Source: Ashinkailepas kermadecensis
Lineage: Eukaryota > Arthropoda > Thecostraca > Neolepadidae
Reading direction: 5' to 3'
DNA: 64,000 nt
Assembly (NCBI GenBank): GCA_034440615.1
Contig: JAOTOM010005094.1
Coordinates: forward strand, 832,001-896,000
This document shows, one piece after another, positions 21,301-37,000 of this stretch; position 1 is the first letter of the stretch, and every line of letters starts with the position of its first letter. Made by a program: the position numbers and the translations under genes. The notes under the pieces were generated by a model. That model had not been told where the DNA came from, ran no database searches, and saw only the letters and a list, made by a program, of their open reading frames with translations.

Positions 21301-24205
21301 CCGGCGTGAATTGCAGTTGATGGAGTCGGCCGCTGCAGGCGTCGGGACGGTCGGCGATGCCGCCGCGGCGATGCTGGAGTGCCGGTGCGCTGGGCCGTCG
21401 AGACCGGCTCCGGCACTGGCTGGGCCCGCCTCTGCCGTCTCGTCGGTCACTTCGCCACATGTGGTTCGGTGGGGGTCAAGGGGCACAAACGAGGGAGGTG
21501 CGGAGGGGGACCGGCTGGCGGCTGCGCACCCGGATGCGGCTCCAGAAGACCGCTGGCATTATGTGAGGGTCGGGAATGGAGGTCCTGGAACGCCCCAGAC
21601 GACACACCAGGCGACACATACGCCCATATACACCCGCTGACAGCTACAGTGAGCAAGTCTTCGGCCACGAAAACCAGGTGGGGATTTCCCAGCTAGATGG
21701 TATTTGGACGCTATTCGGAGGTTTAAAGCTCACTCCAACGTGTGAGCTCATTTTCAATCCAGCCTTCGCAGTTGCTCGCCCATTTGCTCCACCATTTTGA
21801 GTGTGGAACTGGGAGATGAAGTTGTTCTGGGATTTGTGACCATACTGTGATGCTATGCATAATTATACCGACCCCACACATAGGCAATTATATATACCGA
21901 CCCCTGGTCATCAGAGGCAGGTGGGAAACGCCCCGTCGGCCCTGACGTCACCACTGGCAAGTGACAGCGCGCTGTCATATGCCCTGACCGGTGACACACC
22001 CTGAGTGGATCTCCCGACAAAAAGAGTCAGGTGATGTCACCGTGCTATCGCATGAAGTTTATGTACGTTTCGTGGATGTTTGCAGAATTCGCTGTACTAC
22101 GGATACTGTCCCCAAAATAACGGACAATTCATGGTTGCATGTGCTTCCGCGCAAAGCTGTTTCGCCAATGACCGCCCCAGGGTCACTTCAGGGCATTTCA
22201 CTTGTATGCTTTTGTCAACAAAATCCGGACGACATTTTGCCATCTGATGATTTGCCAAAGAGTTTCTATACGGTTTGAGGATGAAGTCAGGTACCCTTTT
22301 ACCCTTACGTAATTCATAGCATTCTTCTAAAATATTGTAAACAAGTCATAGGATATCACGCATGGTGTGAATTGCTTTGACCCGACCTCACCCATTAACC
22401 ATGCACGTTATCATGTCATATGACATGCCCCTAGATTCACAGGTGTCTCACCTACCTTCTGGCTTCATGGCATCTCGATATAGAATATATGGTGTCCTGC
22501 GTGATCAAAGTTGATGATACCCACTTCGAAAAGAACTCTGACGTTCGGCCTGCGCAGACTGGTTGACCAAAGGATAAAATTGGGTAGCATTTTATTTCCA
22601 TTGTAGCAAGTCACACACTGGTGTCTGTCACGCGGCTATATCGTAATTAGGCGATAAATGGCAGCTACCACCTTCCATTGACAAGGGTTGACAACATGCG
22701 ATCGGTAAGCAAGGGTTAAACCGAGCGGTTTCCATGCGAATAGATGGGAATCTTCTCCCAGGGAACACCGCTTGAAATTCGGAGATGCTCCACATTGTCC
22801 TTGTTTTAGTTAATACAACGAGTGCGTGTATAACCAGTATAGCCAAACCAGTATAAGGCGCTAATAACCAGAATGAGCGCTGGACGAGCGAGGGCAAGGG
22901 GCGGGCTATGGGGCTCCTCTACTACAGGCGCAGGATAGGGCACCACACCGAAAGCAGCGAATTTGTGTGTCGACCGCAACTGCACTGTCGTACTGGTCCG
23001 TGAAGACAGGCACCTCACTGCGTCGCATTTTCTAGGAAGAGCAGGGATTTCAGCCGGACGCCTATGCAGACGTCGCACTACGCTCACATCTGGTAAGTGC
23101 TCGAGTACTGCAGTACTATCTCAGCACGGGCAGTCAAAGTTCACATGGATATAGTTCAGGTAGTGCAACACAAATTCCTGATGTGGCAGAACGCAACTCT
23201 CCATCACAAGCTGCTTCGCAATCCCTATCGTACGCAAACTTGCTGCATCATTTTAAATTGCATACGTAAAAGGCACGTAGGGGCAACATGACATCATGTT
23301 CATAATCAATGTGTATCATGATAGGATTAACTCGCCATTCTTGCTAACTTCATTATCATTGCTAACGCTGGTGCGAACCGTTCACCAGCTGTCCCTCTTC
23401 TACTTGCATTATGCACGCGTAAGCACTTTAAGGACTAAGGGATGGCCTATTTGTAAGAATGCTTAGAGCGACAAACGAAAATCTCAGGACAAGCCTGGGT
23501 GTTAGTTCTTCCCAATCTCTTTCTGTTCGTTCTGATCAAGTGTGACGAATATGTGCTTCCTCGCCAGTAATATTGACAACCATGATTCAGTGTATTAAAA
23601 CAAAATATGTATGCGATTATGCATGATGTATTAATGCATGAATAACAAATAACAAATACAAATCAAACTAATCAGGGCTTGAGACGCCCAAACGAAAAGT
23701 AATCGGGAATTCAAAAGCGTGTAGGTTGGACCGGGTCGTTCAAATGCACTTCCGTCGCATACAGACGGAATTCGACTCACTCACGCTTTGCTCTTGCTCG
23801 TAACAGTGCTCGTCACAGTGCTCGTAACAGTGCACACTGAGACGTGTGAATTCCGAAGCCCACCGGCGAAACAGTGTGGGCGGCGCCATTAGTCGCGATC
23901 GTGCATAAAGTGCGTCGAGAACCACCCGATTAACAAACAAGATATGTATGAAATGGCCAGTGGATTGGTGCGTCCAGAGATGGAAATGGTGCGTGGATTA
24001 GGAGTGTTTGTAGGTCCTAATGTCATATGGTGTGCATCCATGCATTATATTAAGTATAGAAAATGTATGAGGGTAGTGGTAAAGACAGGTGGCGGCTGAT
24101 CGGCAGTGGACGGACAGGAGGGGCAGTGGAGAAGAACTGGACACAATATAATATGGAATGCAGCATGGGCTCGCGGTCAGGAATAATAATAAAAAAGATC
24201 AGTTA
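21301..24205. other. intergenic, no gene recognised
   Basis: The GC-rich part up to 21,560 has open frames but no family similarity. From 21,600 on the sequence is ordinary and AT-richer, without clear repeats. Confidence 0.4.
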
Positions 24206-24209
24206 CTAT

Positions 24210-24480
24210 GATCCGTCATGTAGGTCCCTCGGGTCGATGTGGCCGATGCAAGCTGTCAATCACACGATCCGAGAGCACGCGTGTTGAAAACTAGGCGTGT
24301 AACATCAGTCATATAGGTCGTTCAGGTCAATGTGGTCGTTGCAGGATTGCATTCACACAATCCGAGAGCACGCGTGTTGAAAACTATGCGTGAAACATCC
24401 GTCATGTAGGTTCCTTGGGTCGATGTGGTCGTTGCAAGATGGAAGTCACTTGATCCGAGAGCCGAGTGTTGGAACCTGTG
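24210..24480. repeat. about 92-bp tandem repeat, three copies
   Basis: Each copy contains CATGTAGGTNCCTNGGGTCG, GATGTGGTCGTTGCA and ATCCGAGAGCACGCGTGTTG with moderate divergence. Confidence 0.8.
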
Positions 24481-25335
24481 CGTGCAACAATCCCTGTCTT
24501 CCCGTTTCCGTCCAATGCACTCGAGCTTTACACTATCTGGACTAAAACATTAACATTATAGCCAAGCGACCTACCGTCGTGTATACTATAGTTTCAAAAC
24601 CCAAACTTTAAGGGAATGGAAGGGATGCGCTCAAGCTTGGTGTTCAGAGGCGTAGCTTGGTTCATGTGACGAACGTACATACGAAACATCATCAAAGTAA
24701 AATATCGTTGGCCGGTTAACGGCCGCAGCCAGGCGACCCTCCGTGGAGATCAGCGTACATCGAGGATGACGTCAGAAATCCGACCCTCCCAGACGATGAC
24801 GGTGACGATAGCATATTTCATTCCACACAGATTAGATGGATCAGGAGAATAATATTTACGTCCTCGGTTGAATCGCCGCCCGTGCCTCGGGGCTGAGGGG
24901 CACGCGTCGCGCCTTTCTCTCGGACAGTGTCACCAGTAACCGGCATATAGACGTGGACAATACCGTGTGTATTCTTGTACACACGGAATAATTCACTCAG
25001 TCCCAACATGGCAAGTGATAATTCACCGGTGATGGTCTGAAATGTATTTACAATATAATGTAAATTGATAAGCGAGGCAGCTGAATGCGAGCCGTTCTCA
25101 TATCGACCAAATGTTCTCGAAAAAAATGGCAGTGAGTGGTCAAAACCGTCTAAATTGTGCAGAATATGAATAGTCCGGTATATAGTCGGTGTTAATAACA
25201 TTTTGCATGTGAACGTTACGCTTCGAACACGATGTAACTGTGGACATTGGGGTGAAAATTGGGGTGAAAAAGAACATGTCTTGCGAAATATGAAAAAGTT
25301 TGTACCCATAATTAGGCTATTATCTTATAATTAAT

Positions 25336-25700
25336 TGGAGGCAGGATGGTGGAACTTACGTCAGACGAAGGATAATTAATTCCGCTGTTGCCGAATGCAA
25401 TGCTTTTTTGTTTGTTTTTTACAAGTCATTGCAACGGGAGAAAGCTGGTCAGATGTTCACCGCCGAATTTGGATAATGGTTGTTTCCATGTTCGGCGGTG
25501 TAGTGACGGTCAGGATGGTGGGCAGGAAGGATCAATTGGGGCAGGATGGTGAAGTTTACATCAGTCGATAGGTAATTAACTACATTATCATCCCATGCCA
25601 TGTTTTTTTAACAGGACAACGAAATGCCAGAAAACTAGTCCGATGTTCACCGCTGGAACATGGAATAATGACGGTGTTCATCTTTAGCAGTACAATGACA
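25336..25700. repeat. about 205-bp direct repeat, two diverged copies
   Basis: Both copies hold GGCAGGATGGTG, TAATTAA, a T-run, GATGTTCACCGC and a GTAGTGACGGTCA-like end. Confidence 0.7.
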
Positions 25701-26904
25701 GCCCAGATATCGAGTGAATGAGGGTAACACACATCTGAAATGAAAGGTAGTGGTATGCACTACTTCTCTGCTGTATTGTATTTTTTTCAATACCGCCTTG
25801 AATTGCGTAGTTTCTTCTAAATGCATGTAGATCTCAGTGTTCGTTTCGTCCGATGCGTAGCTCAAGTGTCACTGATCAGTCAAATGTCTGCGCTTGGCGC
25901 GTGACGAAGGAAGCGATGAAATGAAAAATTCTGAGGAATTAGCTCAACATGCATGGCTCTTTGACCGCAAAATCCCGCTGGCCTCTGTGAACCAAGGGCG
26001 CAGATGGGCATCGAGCTCGATGTGAATGTGAGGCCCTTACGGGAGCATTGCGACTCGTTGATAGTCTGGCACCAGACGGCAGGATAGAGGCAAAACACTG
26101 TCCGGTAATTAGTCCACCTCCGTTCTCTGTAAGTGGGGCACGGGATGTACAGTTTTTCGGAGGATGCAAGAACTGGTTTGGAATGCCGTAAGCCCCGGGC
26201 TGAAAGGGTAGGGTCGGCTGGGGTATATAGACGACCAGGGGACTTACCGAATGTGGCACCGGTTGGATACGAAGGGCTGGTCGCACATTTCCAGCGAATA
26301 AGGCCCGGCCAAGTGTCGACTGAGGCACAAAATTATACTGTTTGCACCAAAAAAGGCCCAACTGGGGGCAAACCATTCAAATCGACGAAAATAAGTATTC
26401 ATTCACTTTTCGGGTAAATTATGTTCGTACTAATTGAGCGAGTGGCACTCACTTGCCTATATGGTGTTCCCAAAACTTTGACCACGCACAACATATAAAT
26501 ACGCATAAGGGAGGATAGTGCACACTACACTAAGCCGGCTGGAGATGGGGGAATGGGTGGTAGAGGTGGTGTGGGGCCAAACACAACACCAACACACTGC
26601 TTGCATTGCTTGAGGTTCGCCTGAAAACAAAGTAGAGTTTCAGCTGATTTTGGTTTGGGTTTTCTTTCACACAACATGAGAGAAACCGCAACCACATCCT
26701 CCCCCCAAACGCACACACCCCACACCCTTCCAATGGCAGAGTCCCCCCTACACTACCTGATGAAATGTGTCACGGACAGAGTTACGCAGTGTGCTGTTTC
26801 TTGTATCGATTGTACATGAGTCAGTGTAAATATAGTCTACAGATATCGATTTGTCTGGCAACAAATGGTACCCCGGTGGATCATTTTAACTTTCTGAATT
26901 TCAT

Positions 26905-27640
26905 CAATCCTGACTTGAGGTCAAATGTTGACCTTAAAGGTCCCGTGATCTGATGGGCTGCATCCTTGATTGATGGGAGATTATTAGGCGTTAATATCCA
27001 TCCGATTAATGTATTTAGGAAGCGTAATGTTAGAGTTTAACTTGAGATGAGGTCAAACGTTGACCTTGAAAGTCACATGCTCGGATGTGCTGCTTCCCTG
27101 CCCGATAGGAGATTATTCGGCGCAAATGTCCGTCAGATTAATGTATTCAGGAAGATATTAGTCTGCACCCCATAGATGGCAATAGCGTAAGATTAAGACT
27201 ATGTTTTGTTAACTTAGGTTAAACTTTGAGATTGTCCATCACAGGCTTGAATGAGCTGCGTCTATGAGCCATGGCCAATGTGTTTGTGGCAATGCATGGC
27301 GCCAAGTAAAATGTCGTGGAAGCTATACGGTACCCAATAATTCTGCATAAAGACTTCATCTTTGGCATATTTTGCGAACGGTGATGAAACTGTGACCATG
27401 AAGGGTCATTTTGTTCGACGTGCTCTATAAACGAGCCATGTGGACCATTACCTGCAGATATCATGTATATCTAATGTGTCACCATGATTTTATTCGGTAC
27501 CCCGTAAATTGATATAATAAGTAAAACCCACCTTGGTGACCTGAGGTCAAACTGTGACATTGAAGGTCACGTTATTCGATGTGCTGCATCAATTATGGAC
27601 AGCGAACATCTAGGCGTTGGAAGCATTCCGCTAATTGAAA
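26905..27640. repeat. degenerate repeat with AGGTCA half-sites
   Basis: Three diverged copies start with GAGGTCAAACGTTGACCTTG (or close) and continue with a GTGCTGC and GAGATTATTNGGCG segment. Copies begin near 26,917, 27,049 and 27,541. Confidence 0.65.
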
Positions 27641-28001
27641 TACTTTGACATTAATACCGTAAGTACCCCATATTTGATCCAAATTAACTCTTTTACTTCT
27701 GGAGATGAAATTGCTTGTGCTACGAAATAATTGTAATTTGCCTTACTTTGGCAAGCGACTGACTAGGATCATATCCTGAAAATGTGAGCGAAATTGGAGG
27801 GCATGCGAAGAGGATGCCGAATGCGAATGCGTTGCTGACATCATGAACATTGAAATCAATTGAAATGGAGACAATCCTCCCTATAGTCCCAGTCCCAGTT
27901 CTGTAGTCCTGTAGTCATCATATATCCCAGGGAGCCAGGCAGGCCCCTTGCCGTTTTAAGGGGACCGATAACCCCCTGCACTCCACCGTGTCCCTTGCGG
28001 T

Positions 28002-28216
28002 CAGGGGCGGATCCAGAAGACTAAGTTGGGGGGGGGGGGGAATGAAACGATTTCGACCAACTCCCAGATTTTAACATTGCATGGGTTTGTTTAAGAGAAT
28101 GTGTCCAAGATGTTCTTAGGGTTCAAGAAAATGCCATTTTAGTGCACAATATCGGCAGAAATCGGCCCATTGGAGGGCCATGGCCATTTTGCCTTCCCCT
28201 TTTAGATCCGCCCCTG
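28002..28216. mobile_element. hAT MITE (215 bp), older copy
   Basis: Ends are CAGGGGCGGATCCA and TTAGATCCGCCCCTG, inverted repeats of the common hAT type. The flanks CTTGCGGT and CCTGCAGT agree at 6 of 8 positions, consistent with a decayed 8-bp duplication. The inside holds a run of 13 G and no coding. Confidence 0.8.
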
Positions 28217-28699
28217 CCTGCAGTTCCAGTGCGAGTTAGTCAACGTGTCCTCTGCATCACCTTCCAAGATTTTATTTTTAAAGAATTGTTTTTATCGCAA
28301 AAATCCTATTTGTTATACCTCGCATAGGAAAGCATGCGGCAGAGTCCGTTTTTTTCTCTACAGTTACGAGTAACTAAAGAAGGAGCAACAGCACGGGTCT
28401 ATATCAGAACTTACAATGGCCAAACACTACCATGATACAGAATTTATATTACTCCAACATATAATGCTTCCGAACCTTTAAATTGTCCTCTTGTGGGAAT
28501 GTAAAAACCCATGCTACTAAAAACCTATGATGTAACAAACCATATAATGGTTGGAACATACAGCTGCCCAGATTGTATAATATTCAATTCATATAATGCT
28601 TCAAAGCCTCTAATAATAAGTCCTGTGAAAAAAATTCAAAACGTATAATGCTTAAAACCTATAGGTAATGCTTCGAAACCTGTAATTCGCAATTCCGAG

Positions 28700-28878
28700 G
28701 GCAGCGTGAAACCACCATGAAACCATCTCAGTGGCTCGAGATCATCAGTGCCTCTTTTAATAGATCAAAGTACCTCTTCCAATAGATCCAGGGATCATAT
28801 TTTAGCCGCATTTCCATATGGGGATGCCAAAAAATGCATGATGGTAACAAATAAAAGAGAGGGATTGTAAGACGGCTT
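28700..28878 (+). repeat. dispersed repeat, family also at 33.2-33.7 kb
   Basis: Shares CATCTCAGTGGCTCNAGATC, TCTTCCAATAGANCCAGGGA and a TTTCCATATGG segment with three copies at 33,168-33,668. Confidence 0.8.
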
Positions 28879-29169
28879 ACATTTTGTATACGGAGTTTCA
28901 TGCGGTTTCCATGCGGCCCGACTACACGAGACATCCAGCCGCCGCGACCGGAAACCCGTGGCAGGTGCGGATAAATTTGTGAAAAGCTACTCAAACACGA
29001 AGCCTACTCGTCGCCGATACACCCACACACTGTCAATAGCGGCCACTTGAAGCTGCCGCAAATGCAAAGAGTGACTTCCGCCCAGCCACTGGTATCAGCC
29101 TGACCCAGTAACCTGGAAACAGCTACCGCTCAGAACAGCCGGAACTGCCAACCGCCAATCAGCGGCCGG

Positions 29170-29420
29170 CAGTCACCAGTCACCAGTCACCAGTCACCAG
29201 CGTCACCAGCCAGGCCACGGGGCACAAAGAGCCTGACGTGCGTTGTCTGATATCTGGGGCCGGCCGCGCCATTTATAAGCGCCACCCTGGGGAAGTCGAG
29301 GAACACACCACCCGAGGCAGCCGCCGGAGGCGGACCACCCAAGGAGTCGTCGCAGAGAGACCACCCAAGGCAGTCGTCGAAGGCGGACACCACCCGAGGC
29401 AGCCGCCGGAGGCGGACCAC
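29170..29420. repeat. short tandem repeats CAGTCAC and GGCAGCCGCCGGAGGCGGAC
   Basis: A CAGTCAC run (29,170-29,206) is followed at 29,295-29,420 by about four units of a 34-38-bp repeat with ACCACCCNAGGCAGCCGCC. Open frames here are rich in Pro, Gly and Arg and have no family similarity. Confidence 0.75.
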
Positions 29421-30176
29421 CCACGGCTGCGACGGAGGAGAGAGACATTCGACGGAATCGCCGAGAAGCTCGCACATCCAACAGAATCGTTCGGGAGTCG
29501 CTCGCGAGCTGAGTGGAATGATTGTGGTGAAACGGTGAACTTCGCTCGCGTTCGATCGACACGGTCACCCCTGCCAGACAGCGAGAACGAAGCTGACAGC
29601 GCGGCATGTGAGTGAACTGGAGCAAGGAGTGGCAATGTATCCCGTGAACCATCATGCCCAAAAATGTGACCCGTCCGTCACCGGTCGTTTTGCATATGTG
29701 ATGGCCCCAGCCAGCGGTGGGATATGGGTAGCCGTCTGCCCCCGGAAGGGTACAAATGGAGGAGCGAATTGTGGCAAATAAGGTTCTTATGGAGCATAGT
29801 TTTCAGGGTTGGTGGAGGATACCTGAATGTTATATCGTTTAGACATGCATGGTGGTTAAGGTTGGTGTGGATGATACACGAATGTTTTACTATACATGAA
29901 TGCTTATACTTGGAATGGAAGGAAAATAATACATAACCACGCACACACATTACTGAAAACATTTTAAGTGACTGGGGAGCCACGTGGTTCCGGGAAGACG
30001 TCAATGAAGATTGCAGGCCTTCTGGCTCACTGCAGTCAAATAACCCCCTTCTTTCCATGGGAGAATGAAAGTAACGTAGATTCGCTGGGACCCCACGTTA
30101 CTCAGCGGATAAGATGTGCAACCAGACAAGGTGGGAATACCTCTTTCCCCACTGTCGCTCTGCCCTTCTGTTCTCC

Positions 30177-32990
<2,814 letters not shown>

Positions 32991-33120
32991 ACCACAAACC
33001 CCCCCTTACCAACCCCCTCCTACCAACCCCTCCCCTACCAACCCCTCCCCCTACCACCACCCCTATCTACCCCCACCCCACCTACCCCTCCCCATCAATC
33101 CCCCCACACCGACCCCGCCC
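32991..33120. repeat. C-rich CCCCTACCAACC repeat
   Basis: Degenerate units of CCCCTACCAACC on the plus strand, almost free of G for about 120 bp. Confidence 0.85.
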
Positions 33121-33167
33121 ACGACCTCGCTGCCCTACAGGATTTGCAATACTATGCATACATTAGG

Positions 33168-33668
33168 GCAGCATGAAACCATCTCAGTGGCTCCAGATCA
33201 TCAGTACCTCTTCCAATAGAACCAGGGATCATATTCTGGCGGTATTTCCACATGGAAATTCCAAAAAAGTGCTTGACGGCAGCAAGTAATAGAGAAGGTT
33301 ATACCACGATATGTATAAGTTAGGGTAATGTTTTTGTAATTTGTGTATTATTATTGTAAATCCTCTCTTTTACTTCCTGCCGTCAGGCACTTTTTGGTAT
33401 TCCCATGTGGAAATACCAACAGAATATGATCCCATGGTCTACTGGAAGAGGTATTTATAATCTGAAGTTACTGCGATGGTTCGATGGTGGTGTCACGCTG
33501 CAGTAACTCATACATAATATGGTATAATCTTCTCTTTTACTTGTTGCCGTCATGCACTTTTTGGTATCCCCATGTGGAAATACCGACCGAATATGATTCC
33601 TGGATCTATTGGAAGAGGTACTGATCACCTGAAGCCACTGCAGTGGTATCATGGTGGTTTGACGCTGG
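33168..33668. repeat. three copies of one element in inverted arrangement
   Basis: One forward copy (33,168-33,306) and two reverse copies (33,361-33,500 and 33,524-33,668) of the family also found at 28.7 kb. Together they can form a large foldback. Confidence 0.8.
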
Positions 33669-34264
33669 CTTGACTCATGTAATGTTGTAAAACCTTCCCT
33701 TTTACCGCTGCGCGAATAAGTCGCATCCCTGCGACTGTTTGTGACGTCATCAAAACATTGCTTCCATATGGAGTTGCATATTTGGACAGTCCGACATTCC
33801 TTACCTATATGCGGGATATTCGGTTACATTTCTAGTGTTAACAAAACATTACCGGCAGGTGCATGTTGTCGAAATTAGTTTAATTTCCAAAGTTAGTAGG
33901 CTTGCTAGCATTTATCAAATGTTGAAGGCACTTTTGCAGCTCATAAAATGTCGCTCTGGACCGAATTTTTCCGTTGTAAGACAGATAGTGTTCCTTGAAG
34001 CAGAATTATCCCACGCAAACTTTTTTTTGCATAAGTTCATTTCCCAAAGAAAAGAATATCAAATTCACCAGAATCTCATCAGAAGACGCAGAACACACAG
34101 AAGACAGAACAGGTTAACAAGTGTTTGACATTAAAAGTTAGCCTAGGGGCTGCTATAAACCTATTTATCATAATCCATAAGAGTAGTTATACCGGTATTA
34201 TTGTGTTTTAAGGTTGTAACAAGACAAGTTTTTACACACATTTCCCTCTATCAAGCAAGCAAAT

Positions 34265-34413
34265 GGGTTAGGTTTGGTTAGGTTAGGTTAGTTTAGGTTT
34301 CTTAGTTTGATGTTTTTTAATGCTTCCAAAACATTCAAACAATTTTGACAATTATTTTTTCTTCAAAAGCAGCTGATGGTAGGTTAGGTTAGGTTAGGTT
34401 AGGTTGGGTTAGG
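34265..34413 (+). repeat. interstitial TTAGG runs
   Basis: GGTTAGGTTAGGTTAG at 34,265-34,300 and six uninterrupted units at 34,380-34,413. TTAGG is the ancestral arthropod telomere repeat. A third run in the CCTAA sense lies at 34,920-34,957. Confidence 0.8.
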
Positions 34414-34564
34414 CTTTTTAAATCTTGAAAATTTTCAGAAAATGAATTTCTTTACATTTTGTAAATTCAATTATTATTTTTTATCATGTTTTCTTTTTGG
34501 TTATCAGATAGACAGGGCAAGACACAGGAACTGGAAAGTGTATCTTAAGCAGAATTTGGGTAAT

Positions 34565-35115
34565 CTTCAAGTATTACCCCTCATGCTTTCTTTATATCAA
34601 CAATGCATCCAAGTCACCATCAGCTGACTGCCAGTCAGCTGTTGGTGACATCACTCAAATGTACAGAAACAACACTTCCAGCTGAGTGCACTGAATGACC
34701 CCCAGGGCATCACCAGGAATATTTTTAAGGGGTCAATGTGGTGCTCATCCATGGGCGTCAGCAACAAATTTATGTCTATGAAGCAGTTGTGGAGGTATAT
34801 ATTCTGGGCTTCACCAGACATTTTCCTTTGATGGGTGGTGGTTGAGATGGCACTTTCGATACAGCACAAGAAATTTCCTGCTAGGGGAGGGTGTGCAGAT
34901 TCTATTTCACGATGGTGGAAACCTAACCTAACACTAACCTAACCTAACCTAACCCTTATAAATATTCCTGGTTATGCCCTTGGGTCATTCAGTGCACCCA
35001 ACTGGGGGTGTCTCGGTATGTTTGAGTGAAGTCACCAACAGCTGACTGGCAGTCAGCTGATGGTGGCTTGGATACATTGTTGAGATAAAGAAAGTCTGAG
35101 GGGTAATACTTGAAG
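34565..35115. mobile_element. foldback element with 160-bp inverted arms
   Basis: Arms 34,565-34,728 and 34,954-35,115 are inverted copies starting CTTCAAGTATTACCCCTC. Each arm contains the near-perfect palindrome CAGCTGACTGCCAGTCAGCTG split over its centre. The interior has CCTAA units. Its right end abuts the 3' end of the LINE. Confidence 0.75.
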
Positions 35116-37000
35116 ACTAAATGATGATGCAGAGATTTGAGATTTGCACAGAAGATGATTTGATTTGCACAGAAGATGTGCAGAGATTTGAGTGCAGTGC
35201 AGCTTTAAATGCACCCAGGTCTGTTAAGGCTACTACATCATCAGGCAATGAGTTCCAGATAGCACAACATCTGAAGCAAAAACATATCTTCCTACAATTC
35301 ACTGATGCACTACTGTGAGCCAATTACAGTGAGTGTCCATGTGTGTTCACCAATGGTGCCAGCACAAACATGTCAGGGATTTTAATGGCAGAATGGCAGT
35401 GAAAAATCTTCCAACATTTGATGTCTGCTCAAATCGATCTACCTTTCACTGAGTACAAATCTAGTTTCTGTAATCTGGCACCATAATCCAGACCTTCCAT
35501 CCCCTCTGTTTCATTCCACCTTCTCTATACTGATTCTAGTTGCCTTAAATCACCTATGTAACCTGTATTCCAAACACATGATGAAAACTCCAAAAGAGGC
35601 CTGACATGAGTAATATATAGGGTTTTCATAAATTAAGGAGAATGGTATAAAGTAGAACTTAGTAAGATGCTAGCCAGTCTTCCAGCTTTCTGTACTATAC
35701 CAGCAATGTGTTGATGGAAATACAAGTTTTTATCTACTGTGATGCCTAAGTCAGTATGCATCTCAACCAAGCTTAGCTGAAATCCATCTAGGTAATAATG
35801 TGCATAATGGGCACTGTATAGGCTCTATCAAAAATTTTTGGTTTTGTTTCCCCTCTCTACCAATCGGCGTGACAGATTGACGACGTTATGACTCAACGTC
35901 GACGTCCTAAACACCAATAACCAACCAACCAACCACGGTAATAATGTGCATAAGGGCCAATATTTGTCCAGTTATATGAGCCACAGTGTGTTTTGAGAAC
36001 TGCACATTTGTTGGAGTTCATTGCTAGTCTCCATGACTTGGCAGTACTAACCAGTGTGTCTATGTCTGTTTGGCCCTGTGAAATGCCAGCCAGCACAGGT
36101 CTGTGACAGATTTGTACTTCAGTTTCATGTATATTTTTAGGTCATCTGCAAAAACTTTGAACTGGGAGTGTATACCATAAGGGAAAAAATTAAAATAAAA
36201 AAAAAAAAAAAAAAAAAAATAAAAAAAACCCCTGTGATAAACCAAAAAAAAATTTTTTTTTTTTGGGAGACAGAAAGCCCTTTCTTTCACAGTAAAATTT
36301 TTTGTTAGTAGCAGCACTATGATTAACAACATCAAATGCCTTGGAAAAATCAAAGAAAATTACATCCACCATATAGCCCTCATCTAGCCAGGTAGAGACA
36401 GTCTCGTATGTTAGCAGTAGTTGATCCTCTATGGAACATCCATGACGGAAGCAAAATTGTCCTTGGTCCAGCAAGTGATGTACCTCCAAGTATTCTTTGA
36501 GCTTCTCAACAATTACACATTCCATAATTTTACATGGGACAGAAGTAAGACTCACTGGGTGATAATTTAGTGGATCATGCCTTGAACCCTTTTTAAAAAT
36601 TGCAATAACTTGTGAAATTTTCCAACTGTCAGGAAGACTTCCAGCAGAAAGAGATGAGTAACAAATTATGAAAAATGGTTTTACAAGCTTCTCATGGCAA
36701 GATACAATTAATTGAGGGTGTACCCCATCAGAGCCCATGCTGGAGGACCTATCAACCTCACTCAAAATTCTGAGCACATCAGCTTCAGTAATAGCAGTGC
36801 TTTGCAGCACTGTTTCGGTAGTTTGGTGTGGGGCTGGGTTTGCTAGTCAATTTGTGCAGTATACTGAGGAAAATTCCCCTGCAAATAGCTCAGCCATTTC
36901 CTGACAGTCACTTGTGAGTCCATCAGTTGGTTTCCCCCTCAATGGCTCCAGGGATGTTCTGCCAATTTTCTGGTGGCTGTAAGTGTTCCATGTCAGGAAT
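35116..37000 (-). mobile_element. non-LTR retrotransposon (CR1/jockey-like), 5'-truncated and broken
   Basis: Read on the minus strand from about 37,000: a pre-RT segment (MAELFAGEFSSVY), RT blocks (RSSSMGSDGVHPQLI, ISQVIAIFKKGS, NYHPVSLTSVPCKIMECVI, GQFCFRHGCSIEDQLLL, DVIFFDFSKAFDVVNH), the catalytic FKVFADDLKIYMK near 36,150, and a C-terminal block with FRCCAIWNSLPDDVV near 35,230. Known: this order is that of CR1/jockey-type reverse transcriptases. It is inactive, with several stops and frameshifts, an A/T homopolymer region (36,180-36,270) where the middle of the RT should be, and a SINE insertion at 35,808-35,936. It lies about 0.5 kb upstream of ELOVL exon 1. Confidence 0.85.
35808..35936 (+). 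mobile_element. 5'-truncated SINE in the LINE, 17-bp target duplication
   Basis: GGTAATAATGTGCATAA flanks the insert at 35,791-35,807 and 35,937-35,953. The inserted sequence contains CCAATCGGCGTGACAGATTG and ends with (CCAA)n. It shares its 3' half with the full SINE at 48,379-48,528. Confidence 0.88.

Noticed and set aside
21311..21640. GC-rich plus-strand frames beside the apolipophorin promoter
   Set aside because: Expected from high GC content. No family similarity, start context or splice support.
28142..28327. Small plus-strand frame at the right end of the second MITE
   Set aside because: It spans the element end and has no support.
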